Source of the DNA: Gigantopelta aegis
Taxonomy: Eukaryota > Mollusca > Gastropoda > Neomphalida > Peltospiridae
Length of the DNA: 64,000 nucleotides
Reading direction: 5' to 3'
Assembly: GCF_016097555.1 (NCBI RefSeq)
Contig: NC_054703.1
Coordinates: 14,092,205-14,156,204, forward strand
Made by a program: the position numbers and the translations under genes. Below are positions 23,501 to 33,830 of this stretch, piece by piece. Within the stretch, counting starts at the first letter, position 1, and each line of letters opens with the position of its first letter. The notes below the pieces were generated by a model that was not told the DNA's origin, searched no databases, and saw only the letters and a program-made list of their open reading frames with translations.

Positions 23501-24668
23501 TAAAAAAAAAAATTCACTAGCCATGAGATCGGTGATTTTTAAAATTTACTGGCCACAATTAAAATTCACAAGCCCTACTTTACTAAATACAATTTTACTA
23601 ATAGTAATAATCAATATGTTAGCTAAAGATGGAGATAGCGATTAAAAACACTAAGATTTGGGTGGGTGTTTGGGGGCTGGATATTCATATTTACAAAATA
23701 GACTCAAATACAGCATTTGACAAACAAAATTCACTAGCCGTCGGACATGGCAATAGTAGTTATTTACTAGCCCAACATTGAATATCACTAGCCATGGGAG
23801 TGGGGCTACCATAATCTAGAAGCCCTGAATTATTATTATCGTTGTTAATATTTAGCCAATAAAATTCGGTTTAGATTATGAATAATAGAAATTAGACGGC
23901 ATTTCCTCGGTTTCTCTCCAATTCAATCAATCGGATATCAGCATTTCCATCGTCTTAATCGTGAAGACACACCAAAAAGCCGTCTTAATAACAAGTCACG
24001 TGACCAAAATTACTTTGATACAATTGACCAGACATCATCGCCAAGAGCTGTACGAATTAGCGCAAACACGCATTGACGCTTGCCCTGCCCATATCAAGTA
24101 ATGAACGTATAAAATGCCGTCTAAATCGGTTAGAAGGTTTAAAGGGATATACCCTAGTTTCTAACCTATACTTCGAACTTCCTATACTAGATGACAGTTA
24201 TATATTTATTTTTAATTATTATTTTTCAGCAACTGGACCAAAATTATGAAAGAGATATCAAAAATGGTACGTCCCATCAAGTTCGCGTGCGTACGCACGC
24301 ACACACATACATTCACGCACATACACATACATTCAAAGACACACGCACACACACACGCGCTCACACACACTGTGAAACATTTCTATCAATCTTTTTCATT
24401 CTGTTGATCACACAGTTGTTATTGTTTTGTTTTTAGTCATTTTTATTGTTTGAATTTGCGATTTACTGATTAAACAAACGCCAACTTTCAAATTTCACTT
24501 CTGACTCCAATTGCCCGTCAAGATATTTAGTGGTCATAAAACCTACTGTAATACTGAACTACCGGTTGTAATGTTTGCCCAGTTCATTCCCCACAGCTAA
24601 TATACTTTACAATTTTGGCAATTGTAAATTCTTATTAGAGTTACCCTACTTTTTAAAGAGTATATATA

Positions 24669-24722
<54 letters not shown>

Positions 24723-27700
24723 AATCACCCTTTCTCACCAATGTTGCCCAATTTAAGAAAATTATTGTCGCCATCGACTAGCCATTCTAAATATTGTTTT
24801 AGGATAACAAGTTATCATTTACTAAAAGCTATAAACCAGTACTAACGTCGACAATCAGAAACAGATTGGGTTCTTTAAAAAAACAAATCCCAATTTATCT
24901 ATCGAAAGGAGTAATTTCGCGAATTTTACGTTGTCGCTTGGACAACATGCAAAATTAATACAGTCGTAACATAATATTTGCAACAGCTATTGCAATACAT
25001 ATGCGTTGCTAAGATTCTGTAATATTCAATAGTATTCATGTGAAAATTTTAAATAAATGTATTTTCACACAAAAAAGTTCTAGTATTTTGAACATTGTCG
25101 CCCAAATTCGAGTAATCTACGTTACATTTTCATTTGTTAATTCACTATGCTAATATAACGACGGAAAAACGTGACACATTCATACTTCAGAGCTCTAACA
25201 TCACCGAATCGATGACAAATACACTTGTTACATTTAATTCAAATTATTGTCTCCATATTGCAAAACAGTGTGTAATTTTGAAGAGTTGTGTTAAGCATGT
25301 AATCTACGTGACCGCCTATATCGTACAAATGTATAGCGCCAACCACCCACAGGTTTGTGTACGCAATGCAGTGATACCAAGTAATCTAAATGAACCATAT
25401 ATCTACATGTTACATTATTTTAATGTATTACTGGGAGTGTAGAAGCACTTGAAGTAATTTACGTGATGTAATCAACGTTACCAGTAAATGTTAACATTTT
25501 TATTAACACGACAGTTTGCCGTTTAATATGAAAGCTGGTATTTGGATGTACGACTATATTGAATCACACTAAACGTAGTAGTCTCCCTTGCCAAAAACAC
25601 GTGTTTCCTGTGGAGAAAATATTTGCAAGTGACGAAATTTGAAAGCTGATATTAATCAGATGCATCGCACAAATTGTTCAAGATCTTGGACCAAATAAGG
25701 TAAGTCAGTGAATAAATGTAATCTTTCTTAATAATTTAATATATTTATTTTAACACAACCGTACGTTTGTGTGAAATTGTACTATAATGGTTCAACATAG
25801 GCTATCGTTTCCGAGTTTGTTCTTTTTTCTATTCATGATTATAACCGATTAGTCGTAAATAACAGACCAAAGACATTACCTTCGAAATTTTGACTTGATG
25901 ATTTGAAAATAGTGTCAGACATAATTGCAGGCAGACAATTACTTTGAATATTACTAAATATGTGTGCAATGTATAGGTAACGTAGATTACATATATATTC
26001 TAAGTGTACTAAAATAATGTAGTCTTGGAATAAAATGTAATTGTTAGTTGACAAAAATCATATTACTAACAGTTGGCCTTAAGAACCAATGTATAGATAT
26101 TAACTAACTGTTGAATTTGTCAGTGTGTAGTACTTGTTTCAATGGTAACGTAGATTACATATGTTGGTAACGTAGATTACTGTAAAGGACTTTTTTATTT
26201 TCAGGATGGGAAAATCAAGGGCAGAGATTCAGAGAGACTATAGACAGAGAAAATTGGAAAAGGAAGGTGACGGTTATCTAAAAAAGGAAAGAGAGAGAGT
26301 ACAAACGTATTATGTACCTATAACGGAAAGAACAACAAAAGATGCAAGAGAGAGGAGAGAGAAGGTCAGAACATGGGTAACAAAACACAGGAAACGATTA
26401 AAGGATGCTGAAAAGAACATTTCTGAAGGTGGTTCTAGTCCGTATATCAATGTGGATGTTATTCAGGAGGACGAGATCTCTTCAAGTACAGACCCAGCAA
26501 AGGCCAGACCATCCTTAATTGTTAAACTGCCATTTTCTGATAAAAAGCAGAGGACAAGGAAAAGAATAAGTCGTGCCACAGCCAAATCAAGAAGGCGCAT
26601 CAATGTTCTTACATCACTTAACAATAACTTGATTAAAAAATATAAATGCGTATCGAAGAGATACGAGAGACTAGTTAAAAAGCAAAAAAATGCATCTGCC
26701 ATTGTAAGTGTAAATTCCCACCCAAATGAACCAGAAATGCAAACTCCTAAAAAAAGAGTTGTGGCAGAACTTCGTAAACATGGGATGAGTCCAAGGACTG
26801 TCCCAAAAAGCATCACCAAGAAGTTGATTTTAGCAAATGTTATTGGTGAAGAAATTAAACAAGCTCGAATATCAAATGGATATAAAGGAAATCAACTGGT
26901 TAAAAGGGTTGTATGTGGTGCAATAATAAAGAAATATCGTTTGCAAAATTATCTTGGAAACATGACAGGTTTTAGCCGTAAACGATTTTCAAAACAAAGC
27001 AAGGAGTGTAAAAGAATTCCCCATATCACAAGATTACTTCAGCAACGCCAATGCCTTCAGAAAACGTTGACAACTTTTCTGGAAAGAGATGACAATAGTA
27101 GAGTGATGCCAGGAAAGAATGACACGAAAACAGTACATAAGGAAAAGAAACAGAAAAGAGTTTTGAATGACAACTGTTCATATCTGTACCTCAAATTTAT
27201 GTCAGAGAATACAGTGAAGATGTCACTAGCAACCTTCTGCAGGATGCGACCGAAACATATCATCCTAACACAATACATTTCTCGAAACAAATGTCTTTGT
27301 CAAAGACACCAAAACATGGCATTATTATTGAAATCTATGAAATCTTCAGGTTGTAATGTGCCTCTCAGTCCTGATGAATATGGACGCAAGCTGAAGGATC
27401 AATCACCTGTAGATTTTCTGAAAGAACTGAACAGGGAGAAGATTGTTTATGGAAAATGGAAGAAGGTGGATATGCCAGATGGAAGGAAGAGGACAAGAAT
27501 TGTAGAAGAAGAAATAGAGAAAGAACAATTTAGTAAACTTGTCTCAGAACAATCATGCGAGTTCTTGGCACATGCATCAAGGGTCAAGGACCAATATAAA
27601 GCCATTTCAGATCTGAAAAACAATTTGCCGAAAAACCACGTTCTTGTTCAAATGGATTTTGCCGAAAATTATAGCTGTAGGTCTCCAGATGAAGTGCAAA

Positions 27701-30700
27701 GTACATACTGGAATAGTGTTGCTGTAACTTTGCATCCCGTGGTTGTCTATTTCAAGACAACTCCTGAAGATGGCCTGAAACACAAAAGCTACGTGTTTAC
27801 CTCGGATGGCTTGGGACACAATATAGGGACAGTGTATGCTATCCTGAAGAAGCTAGTTCCTAATATACAAGCGGATTTCGGGCCCATAGATTGGATACAT
27901 TACTGGACGGACAGCCCATCCTCTCAGTATAGAAATAAAACAGCATTTTATATTGTCTCAGATCATAAATGCTTGATGGGTGTCCCTGCAACATGGAATT
28001 ATTTTGAAAGTGGACATGGGAAGGGACCATGCGATGGTGTCGGGGGCACTGCCAAACACATGGCTGATTTATCAGTAAAGCAAGGCAAAATGAGAATTGA
28101 AAGTGCAAGAGAGTTTTACACATGGGGACAGAAGTATCACCATAGTGCTAAGTACATCTTCGTCAGTGCAGAAGAATGTGAAAAAGCTCGTTCAGAAATT
28201 ACAGAATTCAATAAAATCCTAGTTCCTGTTAAAGGTACACTCCTACTGCATGTTGTGGTGCCTGTCAGTCGTGGAGTTGTAAAAACTCGAGTTGTTTCCT
28301 GCTATTGTGCACAATGTTTGGAAGGAAAGTATCATGCCGATTGGACTGTCACAACTGTACATGGTAAACACCAACTGCCTCCACCGGTTAATCCCGAGAA
28401 GACAGACCAACTGCCTGCAGATCTTACTCCTGAATGCTCTATTACAGCTGACGTTCCTCCACCCGGTACGTCCTCTGAAAATTCAATTGGAGCCGGTGAT
28501 CTCTCTGAGGATATGTGGATTGCCTCAATATATAACAACGATTGGCACATTGGATGCGTGAAACAGATTGATGCAGATGATAAAGATTGTCTGGTTACCT
28601 TCATGAGACGTGAATCTTCGAGGCTAACCCAAAAACCAACTTTCAAATGGCCTAGTTCCTCGGATGAATTATGGATAAAGTTTGAAGACATCATCTGCGA
28701 AATAAATACACCAGAGCCGAAAGGGTGCAGCAAAAGAAGTTTCGAGATCACAGTTGATGAGGCTACGCGAATTTCTGAAGCGTTCAAAATTAGGATGAAA
28801 AAAAAATGAAATGAAATGAAATCTACGTTACTGTTGCTTTCTTACAAGCATTACCGTTCAATTAACGTTACATTCAAAGTTAGTTTAGTATTTTGTTCGA
28901 TATATTGTGCTTCATATTATTTTAATAAGAATCCAATGATACATTGCAGTGCACATTTTAAAGTTCATATTTCTGATGACAACATTCTACTTTATACCTT
29001 TTATGTACAGATTATTAAAAAACCCTAAGTTATTTAACTACTCTGAACATGTGACTACATGACAATAGAAAAAACAAACAAATAACTGAATGGTTTAATT
29101 AATGAAATATGTTCATGTTCATTGTTTACTATTCACATTGTGTGTTTTGTAATCTATTTATTTTTATGTATTTTTTGTAATTTACGTTACATAATTATCA
29201 ATCAGACTTGGTTACACAATTGGACAATGATCTTTTTGGTCTTTGGCTGTGATTGAGTACTTTTTCTAGCAAATACGATGATACACCAAATGCAGTTTCC
29301 AAGTAATCAAGTTTTTTGGCATGAGATACATTAAAGATGTATCATTGTAATTAGTAGTGAACAGACTTTAAAATTATCTTTAACACATAGATAGTTTATG
29401 TTACTTGATCAAATGCCTTATTGTGTTTAACTAATCAAAATCTATGAAATAACAATAAACAAGTGGAGTATGTCTGATTATATTGTGAATGACTGGGGAT
29501 AACAGTTACATCAGATAATACCATTGACTGAGGTCACGTAGCTTACCTATAACAGTTTGTAGTGTTGTCGTAGAAGATGTAGAACTTTGAACTTTTTTAG
29601 TTCCGAGTTCTGAAATTTCAGATTTTTACCCTCTCAGTATTGCTCTTTTAATAAAATATGTTTTTATAAACATTCTAATGTTTTCCATTTTCATAATTTT
29701 GAGCTGTCAATTTGGGCAATATTGGTGAGAAATGGTGAAATACATTCACACACGTACACACACAAACGCACAGGTACACAGAGAAACATAGACACAAATA
29801 CACACGCTGAGAGAGTGTGCTGGGTGTTGTTATTTTACAAAATGTATGTTGCCAAGTATTACACTTAGTTCGTAATGTTATTTCAGACTACCATCTTCAG
29901 AGGGTGAGGAAAGTTGCTGTTGTTCTAAAGGTATCATAGAACACGTATTACACTTAGTTCGTAATGTTATTTCAGACTACCAGCTCCAGAGGGTGAGGAA
30001 CGTTGCTGCTGTTGTAAAGGTATCATAGAACACGTATTGCACTTAGTTCGTAATGTTATTTCAGACTACCAGCTCCAGAGGGTGAGGAAAGTTGCTGCTG
30101 TTGTAAACGTATTATAGACCACGTATTACACTTAGTTCGTAATGTTATTTCAGACTACCAGCTCCAGAGGGTGAGGAAAGTTGCTGCTGTTGTAAAGGTA
30201 TCATAGACCACGTATTACACTTAGTTCGTAATGTTATTTCAGACTACCAGCTCCAGAGGGTGAGGAAAGTTGCTGCTGTTGTAAAGGTATCATAGAACAC
30301 GTATTACACTTAGTTCGTAATGTTATTTCAGACTACCAGCTCCAGAGGGTGAGGAAAGTTGCTGCTGTTGTAAACGTATTATAGACCACGTATTACACTT
30401 AGTTCGTAATGTTATTTCAGACTACCAGCTCCAGAGGGTGAGGAAAGTTGCTGCTGTTGTAAAGGTATCATAGAACACGTATTACACTTAGTTCGTAATG
30501 TTATTTCAGACTACCAGCTCCAGAGGGTGAGGAAAGTTGCTGCTGTTGTAAACGTATTATAAACCACGTATTACACTTAGTTCGTAATGTTATTTCAGAC
30601 TACCAGCTCCAGAGGGTGAGGAAAGTTGCTGCTGTTGTAAAGGTATCATAGACCACGTATTACACTTAGTTCGTAATGTTATTTCAGACTACCAGCTCCA

Positions 30701-32713
30701 GAGGGTGAGGAAAGTTGCTGCTGTTGTAAAGGTATTATAGACCACGTATTACACTTAGTTCGTAATGTTATTTCAGACTACCAGCTCCAGAGGGTGAGGA
30801 AAGTTGCTGCTGTTGTAAACGTATTATAGACCACGTATTACACTTAGTTCGTAATGTTATTTCAGACTACCAGCTCCAGAGGGTGAGGAAAGTTGCTGTT
30901 GTTGTAAACGTATTATAGACCACGTATTACACTTAGTTCGTAATGTTATTTCAGACTACCAGCTCCAGAGGGTGAGGAAAGTTGCTGCTGTTGTAAAGAT
31001 ATTATAGACCACGTATTACACTTAGTTCGTAATGTTATTTCAGACTACCAGCTCCAGAGGGTGAGGAAAGTTGCTGCTGTTGTAAACGTATTATAGACCA
31101 CGTATTACACTTAGTTCGTAATGTTATTTCAGACTACCAGCTCCAGAGGGTGAGGAAAGTTGCTGCTGTTGTAAACGTATTATAGACCACGTATTACACT
31201 TAGTTCGTAATGTTATTTCAGACTACCATCTGCAGAGGGTGAGGAAAGTTGCTGTTGTTGTAAACGTATTATAGACCACGTATTACACTTAGTTCGTAAT
31301 GTTATTTCAGACTACCAGCTCCAGAGGGTGAGGAAAGTTGCTGCTGTTGTAAAGGTATCATAGACCACGTATTACACTTAGTTCGTAATGTTATTTCAGA
31401 CTACCAGCTCCAGAGGGTGAGGAAAGTTGCTGCTGTTGTAAAGGTATTATAGACCACGTATTACACTTAGTTCGTAATGTTATTTCAGACTACCAGCTCC
31501 AGAGGGTGAGGAAAGTTGCTGCTGTTGTAAACGTATTATAGACCACGTATTACACTTAGTTCGTAATGTTATTTCAGACTACCATCTCCAGAGGGTGAGG
31601 AAAGTTGCTGTTGTTGTAAACGTATTATAGACCACGTATTACACTTAGTTCGTAATGTTATTTCAGACTACCATCTCCAGAGGGTGAGGAAAGTTGCTGC
31701 TGTTGTAAACGTATTATAGACCACGTATTACACTTAGTTCGTAATGTTATTTCAGACTACCATCTCCAGAAGGTGAGGAAAGTTGCTGCTGTTGTAAAGG
31801 TATTATAGACCACGTATTACACTTAGTTCGTAATGTTATTTCAGACTACCATCTCCTGAGGGTGACGAAAGTTGCTGTTGTTGTAAACGTATTATAGACC
31901 ACGTATTACACTTAGTCCGTAATGTTATTTCAGATGACCATCTCCAGAGGGTGAGGAAAGTTGCTGCTGTTGTAAACGAAGACAAAACTCAACAGAAACC
32001 CGCTGCTCATCTTCAGATGGACCTTGATGCACGGTATGACAAGGGTGAGATTTAAAACAAATACAACGTAGTCTCGGTCGCTTTCAAACTGTTGTCATAA
32101 CAAGATTCTTGTTACGTTCTATATAAAAGTCTGCAATAATTAGTTACGAACAACGTAAACAAACGAAATACAGGCAACAAGGTGGTCAATGCGCATGGAT
32201 CTACTACTCCGTGCAGCGGTAAAGTTATCAAATAAAAGGCTTCACTTCATTCCTGAAATCCCCTATATATATAATTTAATAATACTGGGTTGGTTTTTTT
32301 TTCCAGATAAACATATCCCAGCTGTCCGGTGGAAATCAAATGGGAAGAGATCGTTTGTGAAAGACGGACTCACTGTCGTTGAGGAAGGGATTCGGGTGGA
32401 GAAAGAAGGGAACTATTTCATCTACAGCAATGTCGTGTTTTACGGTAACCAGACTAAGGAACTCGATTTCGCCAGACTTTGTCATTACCTGTACAAACGC
32501 GTCCCCACGATACGAAGGTCTAAAGTCCAACAGCTGTCGTCCAACCCCCAGTCGACGTGTAAAATTCGACGAGGAAAGCCCGCCTTCGCGACATCCTACA
32601 TCGGTGCTGTCTACCATCTGGAGGCCGGGGCCACGGTGATGGTGAAGACGTCGTCGGTGGATAGACTTGTCAAACAGCCACAGTCGACGTACTTCGGAAT
32701 GTACATGATTTAA
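20522..32713 (+). CDS. TNF-superfamily ligand, copy B (four exons, expanded introns)
   Basis: Exons are 20522-20782, 24230-24266, 31934-32044 and 32307-32713. They have the same lengths and phases as copy A (261, 37, 111, 407 nt) and again give 271 residues with no stop. Signal anchor, six-cysteine stalk and TNF homology domain are kept (KPAAHLQ, EGNYFIYSNVVFY, STYFGMYMI), so the gene looks coding-competent. Two oddities stand out. Intron 2 holds a 5-kb transposon, followed by 23 extra tandem copies of the exon 3 acceptor and exon start, so only the last acceptor gives a full exon 3. Also, residues 191-209 differ from copy A at 9 of 19 positions, while the remainder of exon 4 differs at 5. 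Expression and splicing cannot be judged from DNA. Confidence 0.82.
20858..21065. mobile_element. MITE with CAGTGGCGGATC ends
   Basis: Ends CAGTGGCGGATCCAG and CTAGATCCGCCTCTG are inverted, flanked by AGTGT at 20853-20857 and 21066-21070. The empty site is intact in copy A (TAGTAGTGTGCACG near 3357). The CAG...CTG ends resemble hAT-type MITEs, but only 5 bp of the target duplication can be seen, so the family is left open. Confidence 0.8.
21196..22807. mobile_element. MULE-like non-autonomous element, 1.6 kb
   Basis: Inverted ends of about 80 bp start CAATCTGATTAAAATTAGC on the left and CAATCTAATTAAACTTAGC on the right (reverse complement). A 9-bp target duplication, CATTCACAA, lies at 21187-21195 and 22808-22816, and copy A has it once. 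Long inverted repeats with a 9-bp duplication are typical of Mutator-like elements. Inside, a ~100-bp segment around 21640-21845 is directly repeated. A 148-codon frame at 22272-22718 matches no transposase and part of it is shared, as DNA, with the element at 35502-36059. Confidence 0.85.
23485..23827. mobile_element. MITE with CAGGGCTTCTAG ends, copy 1
   Basis: Ends CAGGGCTTCTAGA and TCTAGAAGCCCTG are perfect inverted repeats, flanked by AATTATT on both sides. Copy A has the empty site near 4885. The interior repeats ACTAGCC words. A second member lies at 45209-45534. Confidence 0.85.
24669..24720. repeat. (CA)n microsatellite
   Basis: An uninterrupted CA repeat in TNF-B intron 2, ending just before the 5-kb transposon. 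Confidence 0.95.
24725..24753. repeat. Left terminal inverted repeat of the 5-kb transposon
   Basis: Matches 29709-29738 in reverse complement with three or four mismatches over about 29 bp. The word TTGCCCAATTTAAGAAAATT just inside it also occurs, nearly unchanged, at 34350-34372, which suggests a relative elsewhere. Confidence 0.8.
25701..26204 (+). other. Putative 5' UTR intron of the transposase gene
   Basis: AATAAG|GTAAGTCAG at 25700/25701 is a near-consensus donor, and TTTTTTATTTTCAG|GATG at 26204 a near-consensus acceptor one base before the start codon. Three of the subterminal GTAACGTAGATTAC motifs lie inside this interval. Confidence 0.45.
26206..28809 (+). CDS. Transposase-like protein, 867 aa, unnamed DDE family
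   Basis: A single uninterrupted frame. Residues 1-80 are very basic and helical (IQRDYRQRKLEKEG), and a basic region follows to about 200. A Cys/His segment (NKCLCQRHQN) lies near 363-372. The presumed catalytic core has D484 in QMDFAENY, D569 in YWTDSPSSQYRNK and E601 in NYFESGHGKGPCDGVGG, a D-84-D-31-E spacing that suits an RNase H-fold transposase. A cysteine pair (CYCAQC) and a C-terminal domain of about 100 residues (EDMWIASIY to KWPSSSDELWIKFEDI) close the protein. I recall similar intronless proteins, annotated as uncharacterised, in fish and invertebrates, but cannot name a superfamily. ATG follows a good acceptor (TTTTATTTTCAG), and a strong donor (AAG|GTAAGT) lies at 25700, suggesting a 5' UTR intron. 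Confidence 0.85.
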   Translation: MGKSRAEIQRDYRQRKLEKEGDGYLKKERERVQTYYVPITERTTKDARERREKVRTWVTKHRKRLKDAEKNISEGGSSPYINVDVIQEDEISSSTDPAKARPSLIVKLPFSDKKQRTRKRISRATAKSRRRINVLTSLNNNLIKKYKCVSKRYERLVKKQKNASAIVSVNSHPNEPEMQTPKKRVVAELRKHGMSPRTVPKSITKKLILANVIGEEIKQARISNGYKGNQLVKRVVCGAIIKKYRLQNYLGNMTGFSRKRFSKQSKECKRIPHITRLLQQRQCLQKTLTTFLERDDNSRVMPGKNDTKTVHKEKKQKRVLNDNCSYLYLKFMSENTVKMSLATFCRMRPKHIILTQYISRNKCLCQRHQNMALLLKSMKSSGCNVPLSPDEYGRKLKDQSPVDFLKELNREKIVYGKWKKVDMPDGRKRTRIVEEEIEKEQFSKLVSEQSCEFLAHASRVKDQYKAISDLKNNLPKNHVLVQMDFAENYSCRSPDEVQSTYWNSVAVTLHPVVVYFKTTPEDGLKHKSYVFTSDGLGHNIGTVYAILKKLVPNIQADFGPIDWIHYWTDSPSSQYRNKTAFYIVSDHKCLMGVPATWNYFESGHGKGPCDGVGGTAKHMADLSVKQGKMRIESAREFYTWGQKYHHSAKYIFVSAEECEKARSEITEFNKILVPVKGTLLLHVVVPVSRGVVKTRVVSCYCAQCLEGKYHADWTVTTVHGKHQLPPPVNPEKTDQLPADLTPECSITADVPPPGTSSENSIGAGDLSEDMWIASIYNNDWHIGCVKQIDADDKDCLVTFMRRESSRLTQKPTFKWPSSSDELWIKFEDIICEINTPEPKGCSKRSFEITVDEATRISEAFKIRMKKK
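29709..29738. repeat. Right terminal inverted repeat of the 5-kb transposon
   Basis: AATTTGGGCAATATTGGTGA followed by GAAATGGTGA, the inverted partner of the left end. Confidence 0.8.
29850..31933 (+). repeat. 89-bp array of the TNF exon 3 splice acceptor and exon start
   Basis: The acceptor TTATTTCAG followed by ACTACCAGCTCCAGAG recurs every 89 bp from 29886 to 31933: 24 acceptors in exact register, the last one belonging to the real exon 3. Each unit holds about 40 bp of the end of intron 2 and the first 40-44 bp of exon 3, up to GCTGTTGTAAA, then jumps back into intron sequence (GTATTATAG or GGTATCATAG). Copy A has one acceptor only. Read in the exon frame each extra unit soon meets a TAG, so upstream acceptors would give a truncated product unless the unit is spliced out again. 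Units are almost identical, so the array is recent or homogenised. Confidence 0.95.
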
Positions 32714-32764
32714 TAGTTCCCGTGTGTAGAGACCGCTGGTGTTCACTGTTCATCTAAAGTTTGT

Positions 32765-32960
32765 TTTGTTTAAGGACACCACTAGAGCGCTCATTGACTT
32801 ATCATTGACTTATAGGAATGTTTGGAATGTTTTACTCGTAGTCGTAGAGAAGAAACACCACTAGAGCGCTCAATGACTTATCATTGACTTATAGGATGTC
32901 AAATGTCAAACATTTGGATTGTTTTACTCGTACTTAGAGAAGAAACATGTTTCCATCAGC
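32765..32960 (-). repeat. SINE tail fragments beyond TNF-B
   Basis: Two copies of ACACCACTAGAGCGCTCA with ATTGACTTATAGG follow the TNF-B 3' end. The first also occurs in copy A at 7313, where the LINE has inserted. Confidence 0.7.
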
Positions 32961-33049
32961 AGCAGGTCATCTTTTGTGTACATTTTCCCCAGACAGGACA
33001 GCACATACCACGGTCTTTGATATACCAGCCGTGGAAGCTAAACCGCCAG

Positions 33050-33830
33050 TGGAACAATGAACCCTGGTAGTGGCTGCAGTGTTCACCGTTTGTGTTCTTC
33101 TGATAACCTATAGTGTAACAATGAACACTGGTAGTGGCCGCAGTGTTCACCGTTAGTTTTCTTCTGATAACCGATAGTGCAGCAATGAACACTGGTAGTG
33201 GCCGCAGTGGTCACCGTTAGTTTTCTTCTGATAACCGATAGTGCAACAGTAAACACTGGTAGTGGCCGCAGTGTTCACCGTTAGTGTTCTTCTAATAACC
33301 GATAGTGCAACAGTGAACACTGGTAGTGGCCGCAGTGTTCACCGTTTGTGTTCTCATAACCGATAGTGCAACAATGAACACTGGTAGTGGCCGCAGTGTT
33401 CACCGTTAGTGTTCTTCTGATAACCGATAGTGCAACAATGAACACTTGTTAGTGGCCGCAGTGTTCACCGTTAGTGTTCTTCTGATAACCGATAGTGCAA
33501 CAATGAACACTGTTAGTGGCCGCAGTGTTCACCGTTAGTGTTCTTCTGATAACCGATAGTGCAACAATGAACACTGGTAGTGGCTGCACTGTTCACCGTT
33601 AGTGTTCTAATAACCGATAGTGTACCAATGAACACTGGTAGTGGCTGCACTGGTCACCGTTAGTGTTCTTCTAATAACCTATAGTGTACCAATGAACACT
33701 GGTAGTGGCTGCAGTGTTCACCGTTAGTGTTCTTCTAATAACCGACAGTGCAGCAGTGAACACTGGTAGTGGCCGCAGTGGTCACCGTTAGTTTTCTTCT
33801 AATAACCGATAGTATAACAATTCGAACACC
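33050..33830. repeat. 64-bp minisatellite, about 12 units
   Basis: GTAGTGGCCGCAGTGTTCAC recurs at a 64-bp spacing (33067, 33131, 33195 and onward), with some units shortened. Unit text alternates GTGTTCACCG and GTGGTCACCG. No coding content is seen. Confidence 0.92.

Larger units (their letters stand above)
24725..29738 (+). mobile_element. 5.0-kb DNA transposon with an intact DDE-type ORF
   Basis: Inverted termini of about 29 bp are seen: TCACCCTTTCTCACCAATG at 24725 and, on the complement of the right end at 29738, TCACCATTTCTCACCAATA, both continuing into TTGCCCAA. Subterminal copies of GTAACGTAGATTAC or close variants occur in both flanks of the single ORF (seven in 25112-26180 and three in 28820-29546). 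The element lies in intron 2 of TNF-B within CA-rich sequence, so the target duplication cannot be fixed (TA or ATA is possible). The ORF has no stop or frameshift, so the copy is likely young. Confidence 0.85.
19493..32770 (+). repeat. Segmental duplication, copy B (TNF block)
   Basis: Colinear with 2312-7330. Relative to copy A it carries a SINE (19996-20359), two MITEs (20858-21065, 23485-23827), a MULE-like element (21196-22807), a 5-kb DNA transposon (24725-29738) and an internal exon-edge array (29850-31933). It lacks the MITE at 3749-4414 and two intron 1 stretches of copy A (about 5262-5680 and 5685-5965). Confidence 0.93.

Noticed and set aside
26463-28787. Minus-strand frames of 70-151 codons opposite the transposase
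   Set aside because: Shadows of the long plus-strand coding frame.
29850-31933. Regular 89-bp repeats that superficially resemble a CRISPR array
   Set aside because: Units are identical along their full length and consist of TNF intron and exon sequence.
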